Shown in pieces: positions 36,201 through 48,500 of a stretch of DNA of 64,000 nt. Location: NCBI GenBank assembly GCA_003116995.1, contig BDSL01000010.1, positions 868,001-932,000 on the forward strand, written 5' to 3'. The translations under genes and the position numbers were made by a program. The notes beneath the pieces are model-generated. The model searched no databases and was not told the origin of the DNA. It saw only the letters and a list, made by a program, of their open reading frames with translations. Within the stretch, counting starts at the first letter, position 1. Each line of letters opens with the position of its first letter. Source of the DNA: Yamagishiella unicocca (taxonomy: Eukaryota > Chlorophyta > Chlorophyceae > Chlamydomonadales > Volvocaceae).

Positions 36201-36520
36201 AACTTGACCGCATAGACGACGCCGACAATGATGAATCAGAAAGGCCTGCTGCGCTTTGGCTTCATCAGCATCCTTCACGTGGCACCAGCGCTGGCGGCCC
36301 GGGAAAAATACTCCATACTCGGCTGGGAGGCCTCCTGCCTGCGCTCTCGCCCGTCGTGATCAGCCAGCTTACGCGGGATACAGTCGCTGGGGTTTGATAA
36401 GAGAATCCGCGAATCCACGGCCGACAAACCGCTGGGGGAAAGCCTGCGGGGCGTCCGCGCCTCCCGAGCCTGTTCGCTCGCTGCCGCCGCGCCCGCTCCT
36501 CATCGGAGGCCGGGGAGGGC
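33214..36520. other. Intergenic region, no supported gene
   Basis: Upstream of the adenylyltransferase (minus) and downstream of the phosphodiesterase stop (minus). The longest ATG ORF (33522-34070, +, 182 codons) has no recognisable domain. A 33-bp perfect direct repeat lies at 35678-35710 and 35768-35800. A family-C repeat lies at 36390-36432, about 90 bases past the phosphodiesterase stop and ending in CCCCAG, so an intron in the 3' UTR is possible. Confidence 0.5.
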
Positions 36521-39500
36521 TTACTTGCCTTGGGAGGCTGCTGCTGCGGCCAGCTGCTGCTGCTCGATCTTCTGCTGCTCGGCCCAGAACTTGTAGTTGC
36601 GCATGGTGTAGGTGAGCAGCGGCTTGGTGTTTGAGAAGACTCGAGAGTAGCAGCTCAGGAGCGGAATCACGACGATGTCGAAGAAGCCCACCTGCAATAT
36701 GGCGCAACATACCCATCAGCTGGCAGCCACACCGCGGCTCGCCGCTTGTCGCACAGCCTGGTTGGCCTCATAGCGACAACAAAACATTGGTGTGATTTCG
36801 ACGACGACATTGACGCCGGCCTGTGCCGTTAAAGCGGTGCGTGCAGGCCCACATGGGTGGGTGACTGGTGAAGGAACGCACTGCTATCGCGAACATCCGC
36901 CCTTACGCAGGTACAGCGGGTGCTGTGAGCCGCACAGCTTCCTACTGCTGTCGGACACTTACCGAGCTGCTCAAACCTTTCCACGCGCCAAACAGCCAAC
37001 CCAGGCGATTGGGCGGTGCTTTCGATGCGCAAGGACAGGTCGCTTCCGAGGCACAAGGACAGGGTGCTTCCGAGTCGGGGTCCCACCTTTCGCACCTCCT
37101 CAAAGCCACAGAGGCACGTCCCAGTAGGGCACCAACCCCAGCCGCATCAGCCGCAAACAACCAACCCCGAGAGCCTGCCACCGGCATTCTAGGCACGACG
37201 CGCGCGGCTTCCTGACTCCGTCGTGTGCCGTTTGTGTGTGACTGGGTACCGGTGGGTGTCATAAACAACTCGCGGCCGTACCTGGCTCTTGGTGATGCCC
37301 GATTTGGCCCGGTCGAAGAGCGGGCTGACGGGCAGGCTGTGCAGCTTCTCCATGTCTCCCTGCCGGAAGAACTCCTCCTCAAGCAGAGCCACCCACCGGC
37401 AGTGGACCGGCAGCGACGCGCACACCTGCGGACACATCGCGCCAGGGAGGGAGGGATCGCGATGCACCCGGCGCAATCCCAAAGCTCGAGGGCGGAACCA
37501 GGCGGCCCGACGAGTGACACGCCAGGCGGCTGACGCGGGCAAAGCGCAACCACAGGCCGGCGACGGCAGGCGTCCACGCGTCGCGCGCGCAAGGTGCGCG
37601 GATGTCATGCCCCACAGCAGGCTTCACCTGTCGCCGACACCAGGTGTAACACTACGTACGTGCCGGCGCTGGGGCGTGGCACGGATACCACTCGCAAACA
37701 CTGCCGCCAACGAACCACGCTCACAGGCCGCAAGCCTCCAGCGAGAAGTGCTGGCGGCGCAACCTCCGCGAAGGACGCCCCACCCAGTGCGCCGCCCCCC
37801 GCCCCTTTCCTTTCGCTGCTAGTTTCTTCTCGTCTCTAAACGCCGAATGCCGACCCACGGGCCTCCTCTCCCCCCTTCTCGCGCGGCGCTCCCGGTCGCG
37901 TCACTCACGTGCCCCAGGTCGGAGCACTTGAGCGCCATCTGAAGCGACAAGATGCGCTCGTTCTCGTCCAGCGGGATCATGATCTTGTCCATGTCCACCG
38001 GGCAGCCGCTGCCGCCCATCTGGAGGGAGTTGAGGGAGGAGGCGTTGGATGACGACCTGCGAGGCGGGGCGGAGGGGAGGGGTGAGGGGATGAGGCGGTG
38101 GCGGTGGAGAGGAGGAGGCGGAGGCGGTGGAGGGGAGGAGGCGGAGGCGGTGCAGGGGAGGAAGCGGAGGCGGTGGAGGGGAGGAAGCGGAGGCGGTGGA
38201 GGGGAGGAAGCGGAGGGGAGGAGAGGAGGAGGCGGAGGAGGCGGTGGAGGGGAGGAGGAGCCGCAGGCGGGTAGAGACACGCCACGTCATCTGACATCGA
38301 TGCTAGGCTCTGATGACCAGTGCAGGTGAGGGAAACTAACTGCTGCACTCCTCCCGTTCCACGACATGCATGACGGGCGGCGTGCTTGGAACCCTAGGGT
38401 CGCGTGCGGAGGGATACAAGCCTAGGTCTGGCTGGCTGGCTATTTGGCGGAGCCAATCGAGATTTAACCCTAAAACCCTGGTCACCCCACGATAGATGCC
38501 TGCCCCACCCGCCGACCATGCGCCAACTATCCTGTCCTTTTCGCGCCGACGGTTCTTATGCCCCCCCCCCGCGCGGCCGCGAGCCGCGGAGCAAATTCCA
38601 AAACCTTTTTTTATTTGAATTTTTTGAGCATTTGAGCAAATTTGAGCAAAACGGGCCACTGCAAGCGACTCCGTGTCGTCTGAGCTTAAATTAGCGCAAA
38701 ACGAGCCACTGCAATGTGCCGCCGGGGCCGCACCTCCTGCGGTCCGTGCTGCTCATCATGGACGGCGTCACCGAGTTGGCGCTGCCCAGTCGGTGCACGG
38801 TGGTGAAGTGCGACATGATGGCGAAGTGCTGCTTCATATCGGTGGCCAGGACCAGCTCGATCACCTGCGCGGCCGCAGCAGCGGACGTGGGGCGGGGAGG
38901 GGCCCGGCGAGCGGAGGGAGGGTCGGAACGCGGGTGATTGCGTTCCCTGCTCCAGGGAGGAAGCCAGAGACGCGGGAATCGGGAATCGGGGATCGAGCGG
39001 CTGCCAGTCGGGCACGACGACGGTGGAGGCGCGTGGGGCAGTGGCAGGCGCGCAGGCCGGCTGGGGTGGCGGCCACAGAGGGTCGATTCGGAAGCATGGC
39101 AGTCGTGTGGTGCTCGCAGGAGGGGCGGTCCCGGTACGTCATACACGGGGTAGGTGGGGTCAGGGTTCTAGGGGTTTATGGACTTAGGGTTTGACGGCCG
39201 CACCGCACCGCACCATCTTGCGCAGCCGGTCGGTGTCAGCCTTGGGCAGGTGGCCCATGAACGCGTACTCGGGCTTCTTCAGCAGCATGAAGGCGGCGGC
39301 AAGGTGGTGGTTCTCCAGCGGCGCGCGGTCGTTGTAGCGCAGCGCGAGCAGGTCGCTGAGGGGCCGGAGGGGGAAGGGGCAGGGGGACGCAAGCGGGTTG
39401 AGGCGGACGAGCGGTGGGGGTAAGACTTTACCCGCACATCCACGGCCGGCAAACCAAGGGCGATGAGCGGTGGCGGGTGGGGCTGGCGCTGGTGGTGGAG

Positions 39501-42500
39501 GCGGGCGGGCGGGCGTCAGGATGGCCGCCACTCAGCGTACTGGCCGCCACTCAGCGTACTGGCCGCCACTCAGCGTACTGGCCGCCCACTCAGCGTACTG
39601 GCCGCCCACTCAGCGTGCTGGCCGCCCACTCAGCGTACTGGCTGCCCACTCAGCGTACTGGCCGCCCTCAAGCCCGAAACCTACAACTCAAAAATCCCTA
39701 GACACGCCTGAAGGGGTCCCCCAGCCCACTCAAATCATGCCCCCTCCCAAACGTGTTTCCCGACCTGCCGCCATGCGGCACAGGCCGACTCCTGTGTTCG
39801 CCCCCCACACTACATTCGCACCCCATGGTGCCTTCGCCACCCCAGGAGTCGGCACGACCCACCTGCTGTTTATGAGGTAGTCGTTGGTGAGGCCTCCGTG
39901 CTCGTAGTCGTGCACCAGCGCCGCCAGGTAGCAGGCCATCAGCGTGAGAGAGTCCACGTAGCCGGGGGCGAGACCGCCCCGGTGGATTATGACGTGGAAC
40001 GTCTGCGGGAGGTGGGGACGTGGGGTTTCGAGGAAGACCCGTGGATGCCAGGAAACACCGCTTGGGACAGACATGGGGTGGTGGGTGGGACGTGGGCGGG
40101 GTGTATGTGTGTGTGTGTGGCATGAAGGCGCAGGGACGTGGAATGCGGGGTGGTGGTGGGTGGATTGGGAAACAAAACACGACCGCCACCGCTTGAGGCC
40201 GCAACCGTACCTGCAGCACGTCAGCTGCGTGCGTCTTGGAGTGGTAGGGGTTGGGGCGGTAGCCCTCCTCCACACGCCGCATGAACCTGAGGGGCGCGGG
40301 CGAGGCAGCGAGCATGGCGCCGTGAGAGGGGGGCAGGAGCAAGTAGGAAGCGACGCTACGTGTGCGCTCTGCCGGGCGCAGTCGCTGGGTACATTGTTCG
40401 CCGGGCCGTGCGATGCACGCAGCCAATTGGGGCCGGCCACCTATTACTCGCGCTGCCGGCTGGACAGTACCTTGAAAATGCGTGTCGTAAAAATTTTCGG
40501 ACCCAGACGGCCCCAACGGACTCAATCCTGGCTTCCAGCAGCAGCTTCTCGCCTGCTGGCCCCCTCAAGAGACCTCCCGCCCCTGCATCGGCCTCGCATG
40601 CGTGCCACCCGGCCTCGAATCCGCATCCACGCCCACCCAGGGGATGGTTTCCGAAAAGGTCCTCGGTTCGGGTTCTCTTCCGCGTCTGTCAATTTCGCGT
40701 TTGAATTTCACGTGCATCGAATACACGTTTGCACGCCGCCCACGCCCACGCACCTTGCCAGCAGCTGCGGCTTGATGTCGAACTTGCGTATGAGGTCCGA
40801 CTGGTTGAACAGGAAGAAGGCCAGCGTGCTTACCGCATGGTCCTGAGTGGCGTCCGAGAGCTTGAACACGTCGAACTGCCAGTTGTTGGCGGACGACAGC
40901 AGGCGCTCCACCTGCGTGGACAAGCACGGAGGGGTGTGTCATTCTACCGCCCAGCCTTGAAACTCCCGTCGCAGAAGAGAAAATTCTCAAACAGGACGGC
41001 AGCCCGGTGCAGGGAGGCGGAGGCGGAGGCGGAGGCGGAGGCGGAGGCGGAGGCGGAGGCGGAGGCGGGATTGTGTGTGTATGTGGGCTTAGGGTTTTAC
41101 ACGCACGGTTTTGCACACGCACGGTTTTGCACACGCACGGTTTTGCACACGCACGGTTTTGCACACGCGCACACACACACACACAGTCCCGCCTTCGAGG
41201 CTCAGCTCAGCATATTTAAAACACACACACACACGCACACACACACACACGCAGCTGTCCTCTCCTGCCCTCCCCACCTCCGTGAAGAGCGGCTGCTCCG
41301 GGAAGTCGTCGATCTCGGACTCCATGATGATGGAGCCAGACGTCGTGCTGCGCTCCAGCGTGAGCTGCGCGGAGGAGGTGGAGCGCGCGTCGGAGCTGCC
41401 GCTGTTGAGCCCGCCGGAGCGGACACGTGTTCGCGCGTGCAAGCCGCGGCTAAACGACGAGGCGGTCCGCGACGGCATGCCGTCGTGCTGCTGGTGGTGG
41501 TGGTGGTGTGTGGTGGCGCAGCCGCCGTCTCGGGCTGTGGCGGAGACGTCTGAGAAGGCGGCGTCCGGTGCCATGATGGCGCAGATGGCGCCCTCCAGCG
41601 TCGCCCAAGGGCCGTCCACGTCGCCCAGGCTAGAGCTAGAGCTGGAGCTGTCGGCGGAGGGGTTACAATAAAAGAACCGGTAACGCGACTGGGGAAATGT
41701 AGTGGGTGCGTAGCCTTCGGACACCTGGACGCGCGCGAATGCTACTGGACTAGGGGGGAGGGGTTCGAGGACGACCCGTGGATGCCCGAAAAAACAGTAA
41801 AACAGACGCCCCCGAGGGTGGCGGGGGGGGCAGGTGTGCGGTGGGGAGTGGCAGGTGGGAGGGACAGGCGTGTGTTTTATAGATGCTGCGTGACAGGGGT
41901 GTTTTATAGCTGCGTGACAGGGGTGTGTGTGTGTGTGTGTGTGGCGTCAGCGCGAGAAGCAAATCGACGGGCACTACCAGCACCAAGGCTTACTAAGGCA
42001 GGCAACCTGCCCCGGCCTGGCACGTGGCCGCGCGGCGACAGACCATCATGTCCGGCCGGGATCGAAGTTCGGGGCCCCCTCCCCCCGCCCCTCTGCCCTC
42101 CTCTGCATCTCAAAACATTTGTCCTAAACGGTTTTTTTCTCGCACCCACTGGTCTTCCTCGACCCCCCCCCTCTGCCTTCCTCCGCCTCCTCGTGCAGCC
42201 GGGCGCACCTGCCCGGGTCCCTGCTGCCCCGGCCAGCGCGGCTCGAGTCCCGGGTACCGAAGTCGCGCAGCGTCAGCGCCTCTGAGCCGCTCGTCAGTGC
42301 GCGCGCCTCTGCCTGGTTGCCCAGCTGCTGCAGCAGCGCCATACCCACGTCGGCCTGCGGAGGGGGGCGGGGAGGGTGGAGGCGGCAGGCAGGAGGAAGC
42401 AGGCTCGGACGGTGCAGGACTCTCTGTGGGCCCTTCCTCCATACCCGCTGGTGTGCCCAAACCCGTGCTGCTGGAGGGCAGGGCGCGTTGCTGCATCGCA

Positions 42501-45500
42501 CAGCCCGGAAACTACGACCGCCGTTTGCGCAACCGCGCTACGCTCTTCGTCGCTGCCGGTAGTGAGCAGGGGGCTGGGCTGGGCGGGCAGAAGAGCTCCT
42601 GTTTCTGACTTTACTGCTGCCGGTAGTACAAGCGTGAGGGAGCGGGAATGGTGTGCGCTAAGGCGTCCCTCTTAACGCCCGGCCCGGCCCGGCACGGCAC
42701 GGCACGCACGGCATGGCACGGCACGGCACGCACGGCACGGCACGCACGGCACGGCACGCACGGCACGCACGGCACGCTAGCCAGCCGACCGTCCCGGCCC
42801 CCAGCTGGCCCCCAGCTGGCCCTCAGCTGGCCCTCAGCTGGCCCTCAGCTGGCCCTCAGCTGGCCCTCAGCTGGCCCTCAGCTGGCCCTCAGCTGGCCCT
42901 CAGACCATGTACACACATAAATACACGGCGCTCCCACTCACGTCTAACGTGCTCGACTGCAGCAGCTGCTTGCCCAGATTGACGGGCTGGTAGATGTCGT
43001 GAGCCTCCAGTATCGCAGACTGCACCAGCAGAATGTCCTGAGGGGTTGGAGGGGGTGAGGGGGTGGGCGGGGAGCGGGTTTGGGGCAGGTGGTTGCGTGG
43101 GGTTTGGAGCGGGAGGGTGGGGGTAGCAGCGGATTAGTGAGGGAGTGAAGCGGGGCCGGGACTGCCCCGCAATCGGCTCCTTCTCGGGCGGCCTCACCTG
43201 GATCGACGGAGGCGACCCATCCAGCAGGTCCGTCATCATGGATAGGATCTTGTCGGCTGGGGTACCGGAGTCGATGACGGCCTGCGAGGATCGGCGGTGT
43301 GCAGCGGACAGCAGCAGCGAGCAAACCGTGAGCAACAAGTGGCGAGATGCCTGAAGCACTCAGCCAGCTAGCTACGAGGGCTGCTGCATTCGCCAGCATC
43401 CCCGACATGGCTCAGGGGGACATCGCACAAGGCCAGCACGCCGACGCGGGCATACCAACCATTAACAGCTTGAGACGTGTGTTTTATAGCTTGAGACGTG
43501 TTTTATAAATGCTGAGCTGAGCCGCGAAGTAGACGTAGCGCGAGGAGACCAAGGAATCCGGAGTCAGTGCGGGGCGCCAATAGTTACCGAAAGAAGCCCA
43601 GACTGGGTCCACGAGAAGCCAGAAGTCCAATTATGTAGTCGGCGGCCGCGCAGCGCTCCGATAGCCAGAAAGACGGTTGCGCCCCAACAACCGACGCCGC
43701 GCTGCTGCGGCGTAGGCGTGGCGCGAAGCACCTACAACTACCTAGCCTATGTACCTATTTACCTATCCTAGTGCGCAAGGCAGAGGTATAGGTGACAACT
43801 TCGCGTGCAATGCCAGTAACAGACAGAGTGCCCGGCACAGGAATCCCTTGAGACGTGTGTGTGTGTGCACTACCATGCGCCGCTCGCGCCGATGGCCCGT
43901 GCGCAACCGCACGCTTTGACGAGCAAACTTGTTAGGATAGCCACACGGTCCCTGGTTACGACAAAGCCGCCAACCCCACCCGGCATGCCCGCCGGTCCAG
44001 ACCCGGCATGCCCGCCGGTCCAGACCCGGCATGCCCGCCGGTCCAGACCCGGCATGCCAACCGGCCCAGACCCGGCATGCCAACCGGCCCAGACCCGGCA
44101 TGCCAACCAGCCCAGACCCGGCATGCCAACCAGCCCAGACCCGGCATGCCAACCGGCCCAGACCCGGGGGTACCCATTACCTTGGGGGAGTAGTTGCTCA
44201 GCGCCATCTGGAGCTCGGCCTACGAGGGCAGTGGAGGTGGGAGCAAGGGGTCAGCAGTGGAGGTGGGAGCAAGGGGTCAGCAGTGGAGGTGGGAGCAAGG
44301 GGTCAGCAGTGGAGGTGGGAGCAAGGGGTCAGCAGTGGAGGTGGGAGCAAGGGGTCAGCACATGCTGCTGCAGGCACGGTCAGGTGGTGGCAGCCGCAGC
44401 GCTAGGACAGGGAGCTCCAGGGAGGGAGGCCCTGGGAGGCCCTTGGGCCAACAGCAGGGCGAATGCCGACGGCACCATACGATTTGACTGACAAGGCATC
44501 TTCGGGGTCACCCTCCGGCCCAGTCAGCTGTTATGACACGGCGAGGAAACACACAAACAGCGACAACGCCATTGGGCCCTGGGGCATTGTCCCAAAACAC
44601 GTGTGCCCGGCGCCGCCTTCGTGCCACGCCTCCTCCCACCCCTCCTCCCACCCCTCCTCCCACGCACCTGTAGAACCTCCTGCTGCTTCAGCAGCCGCTC
44701 GTTCTGCGCCTGCAGGTCATCCATGGTCTGACGCTCCACAGCCAGCTGCGCCGCCGCCGTGTGCGCCTCATCCTGCGGTTCCGGAGCCGCGCGTGGTTGG
44801 TGCATGCGGCTGCTGCAAACCAACCCCCACGAGCGCCATATCTGCGCCCATCATCGCCGTCTCAAAGGCAGCAGAGCGAGCAAGCGACCCCACCCATGCT
44901 ACACTCGCAACCTGCCTGCCACCCACCGACGCGACCCACGCCTGCTGAGGCCGACGGCGCCAACCATGGGTGGCGGACCTCCCAGCGCGGATCGAAGGCA
45001 ATCCGAAATGGATGGGTCGGTGGGTTCGAGGAAGACCCGTGGATGGGTCGGTGGGTGGGTTGCTGCGGAGCCGCGACCAGCGGCGCGAGATCCGCGGCCC
45101 CAAACCCACCTCACAACCCCCGCTCCCCCCAAACCCACCTCACAACCCTCGCTCCCCCCAAACCCACCTCACAACCCTCGCTCCCCCCAAACCCACCTCA
45201 CAACCCTCGCTCCCCCCCAAGCGCCATACCTTCAGAGCGTCCGCCAGCGCCTTGTGCGCCTTGGCCTCCGCCGCCGTCCTCTCCAGCACCACATCAAATG
45301 ACGCCTTCTCATCCGCCTTGTCCTGCAGTAGCTTGTCGTAGTGGGCCTTGTTGGTGTCCGCGTTGTGCTGCATGGCAAGTGTTCAAGAGGGCGGGAGTCA
45401 AATGTCGGCGCGTGCTGATGTCCGTGTGTTCTTGTGTCAGTGGCAGCACAGTTCGGTGCCGCGTACCCTGCAAGCAAGCCCTCCCAGTGCCCGTATCCCA

Positions 45501-48500
45501 GAGCCTCGATGCGGCCATGTCACCCCACCTGCACGACCTATCCTGTCCCTGTCGCGTAAACGGTTTTTGTGCTAACACCCACCTGCAGCTCGCCCATGTT
45601 CACCAGCGCCCGGTCGGCCACGGCCTTGTTCTCCGCCGCCTCAGCAGCCGTCTTCTCGAGCACGACGTCAAACGCGGCCTTCTCCTCAGCCTTGTCATAC
45701 ACGAACTTGTCGAACTCCGCCTTATCCGCGTCGGCGGAGGCCTGCGTTGCGTTGCGCCGTCGGGGGCGGTTGTAGCCGTTGGGTTTTAGGGCTTTAGAAT
45801 TGTGCGTTTTAAACGGCAAAACTCCGGGCATGCACATGCTTCCCAGGCGCTCGCTTGCCTAGGGGTCGTGTTGCGCTTGCAAGCGCCGTCGGTGTCCGTT
45901 GACTGCACCGCCCATGCCTCCGTCCTGTAACCCTTGATGACACCAACCTTTCAACTGCGAGCATGGACCCCCCTTGTGCTATGGCAACGTGTATATGCCC
46001 ATTAAGCGCGATCGTCGCTCATTTTATACCCACCAAACTAACAAACTAAGGGAAGGGAAGCAAAGGCTCAGCACCGCCATTTGGGGCCATTGCGTACGAC
46101 CCTTAAAGGCTCCTGCTCTGCTGACCACCGGCAGCTGCCAGTCCCGCACCCCAGGCCAGAAAGGTGACACCAACCCACCTGCAAGTCCGACAGGTCGACC
46201 AGGGCCTTGTCCGCGATGGCCTTTTGCTTGTTGGCCGTCGCCATCGTGTCCTCAAACACCTTGTCGAACGACGCCTTCTCCTCCGCCTTGTCGTACACAA
46301 ACTTGTCGAACTGGGCCTTGGTGCTCGCCGCCGATTCCTGTTGAGGTCCATCACGGAGGGGCCGGCGCTCAGCTCGACCCGGGGTGAATGACACCGCGTT
46401 CCGACCCGGCGGGTGACCCAGCGTTCCGAATCCATTGGGTCATAAACCGTCACTCGATACCGGTACCACGAGACGCCTTTCGACATGTTGCCTGCGACAT
46501 GCTGCAGGCCGCAGGTATGCAAAACGGACACGCCAGCGGCGGCATGGCCCAGCCACGGACACACGGACACACCAAACCGTGCCATGTGGCGACCCTCTCT
46601 TCCAACCGGACTCTCTCTTCCAACCGGCTCTTCCCCTCTTAAGTGCAGTCCACGCCACTGACGCACGGCCAACATCATGCATGGAAGCGCGCGCCCCCCG
46701 TCTTCCGCCAGAGACCGGCAACAGCACGCAACGCGCCTGCAGCTCGACCAGGTCCAGTAGGGCCTTGTCATGGCACGCCTTGCCAACCTCAGCAGACGCC
46801 TTTGGGGTCGAGGGGTAACACCGGGCAATCACAGTTAACTCAAGAACCCTAGCACACTATTTTGGTTTCCACTGTTAAACTGCACGAGACTACTGATCGA
46901 TCCACACGCACGCACGCACGCACGCACACACACACGGGGCAGACGCCTTTGGAGTCGAAGGGTAACACCGGGCAATCACAGTTAACTCAAGAACCCTAGC
47001 ACATTTTGGTTTCCACTGTTAAACTGCACGAAACTACTGATCGATCCACACGCACGCACGCACGCACACACACACACACACACGGGGCATTTATAAAACA
47101 CACACACGGGGATGCAGCGCAATAAGAGCCGCAAGAGGCCGCGCCGGATAGCCGCAACTGGATACAGCGGCCGCGCATCAGTGATACAGCAGCTGCGCGT
47201 CACTGCCGTACGGGTGCCGTACAGTGGAAGCGCGTCCACTGCCGTACACATGCATACCCAACCGCGGTTCGGTGCACAGCTGGCGCAACGCGCAGTGCAA
47301 GAGGCAGGTGAGGAGACGGGCTCGCCCAAGCACACGAAGCGCCTCGACGCGGTCCCCCCTCCCCACCTGCAGCTGGCCCATGTCCACAAGCGCCTTGTCG
47401 GCCACGGCCTTGTTCTCCGCCGCCTCAGCAGCCGTCTTCTCGAGCACGACGTCAAACGCGGCCTTCTCTTCCGCCTTGTCATACACGAACTTGTCGAACT
47501 GGGCCTTTGTGGATACGGCAGACGCCTGCACGTGCAGTGAAACCCCAGGACCAAGGAAGGCCGATTCCAGCGTTGGTCAAACTGGACTCATCAATCTGGC
47601 CCCGGCGAGTGAAGACTCTAGCACACGCAGGCAGCATGGCTGCCCAGGGACGGAACGTTACTAACGCCAGTGCGCAAGGCGCCAGGCGCAAACCCTCCCC
47701 CCCCCATATGACTTTTTGGCTGCGCGCGAAGACGCGCCTGGAGGTCTGCCATGTCCAGCAGCACCTTGTCGTGCACCGACTTCCCAGCCTCCGCTGACGC
47801 CTTCGGGGTGGGAGACACTTTGGACTTAAAACGAGGGTCCGGTTTCTTACTGGTGGCGTCACGCGACCGTCATCATTCGGCCAACAGGTCCAACACACGC
47901 CATCCACAACTTGGTGTTCTTCTGGACTGGGTCCGCCGCAACGTCACAGTAGGGGCTGTCGCATAGGGCAGCAGCAACGGTATCGCACTGCGTTAGTCAC
48001 CGGCACGGGCGCCCACCTGCAGGTCGCTGTAATCAACCATGGCCTTGTCCGCGACAGCCTTTTGGTACGCGGCGTCGGCCGCCGTGCGCTCCAGCACCCG
48101 GTCGAACACCGCCTTCTCCTCCGCCTTGTCCGTCGCGAACTTGTCAAACATGGACTTGGCGGCAAACGCGGACTCCTGCGTGCCAAGTAAGGAGAGCGCA
48201 ACCAAAGGAGAGCGATCGACACTTGGGACTCAGCGAATCGATCGGTCCCAAAAGTTAATATTGAACCCGGTCCAGAAGGTTTGAGAGAAAAAGCCAAAGA
48301 TGGCCCGGCCACATCGCCGATCCCTAAATGCTCCATACCAACGAAGCGCGGTCAAATTCGTCGGTGTCAAGCCCCGATTAAGCCAAGAACAAGCCTGCGC
48401 ATCTGCTCATGTTGCATTCCGCGCTGCTGACGGGTGTTGGAACCAAGGCATATAGGCACGCGGATGGGTCCCAAGGCCATGGACCCACCGTTTGGCAGCA

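Larger units (their letters stand above)
36521..43281 (-). other. Phosphodiesterase part: upstream helical region plus catalytic domain, 12 exons
   Basis: Exons 43281-43198, 43037-42942, 42354-42209, 41647-41278, 40911-40754, 40286-40211, 40002-39863, 39355-39214, 38864-38734, 38056-37909, 37425-37282, 36691-36521. The first three encode GTPADKILSMMTDLLDG, then AHDIYQPVNLGKQLL and ADVGMALLQQLG. A 123-residue Ser/His-rich linker follows. The catalytic domain has YHSKTHAADVLQ (first metal His and catalytic His), ALVHDYEHGGLTNDYLINS (HDxxHxGxxN signature), YNDRAPLENHHLA, STDMKQHF-like ATDMKQHFAIM, ALKCSDLGH (metal Asp), WVALLEEEFFRQGDMEKL and GITKSQVGFFDIVVIPL with the invariant Gln. All key residues are present, so the enzyme looks active. 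A short Gln/Ala tail follows. cAMP/cGMP preference cannot be read from this. Confidence 0.93.
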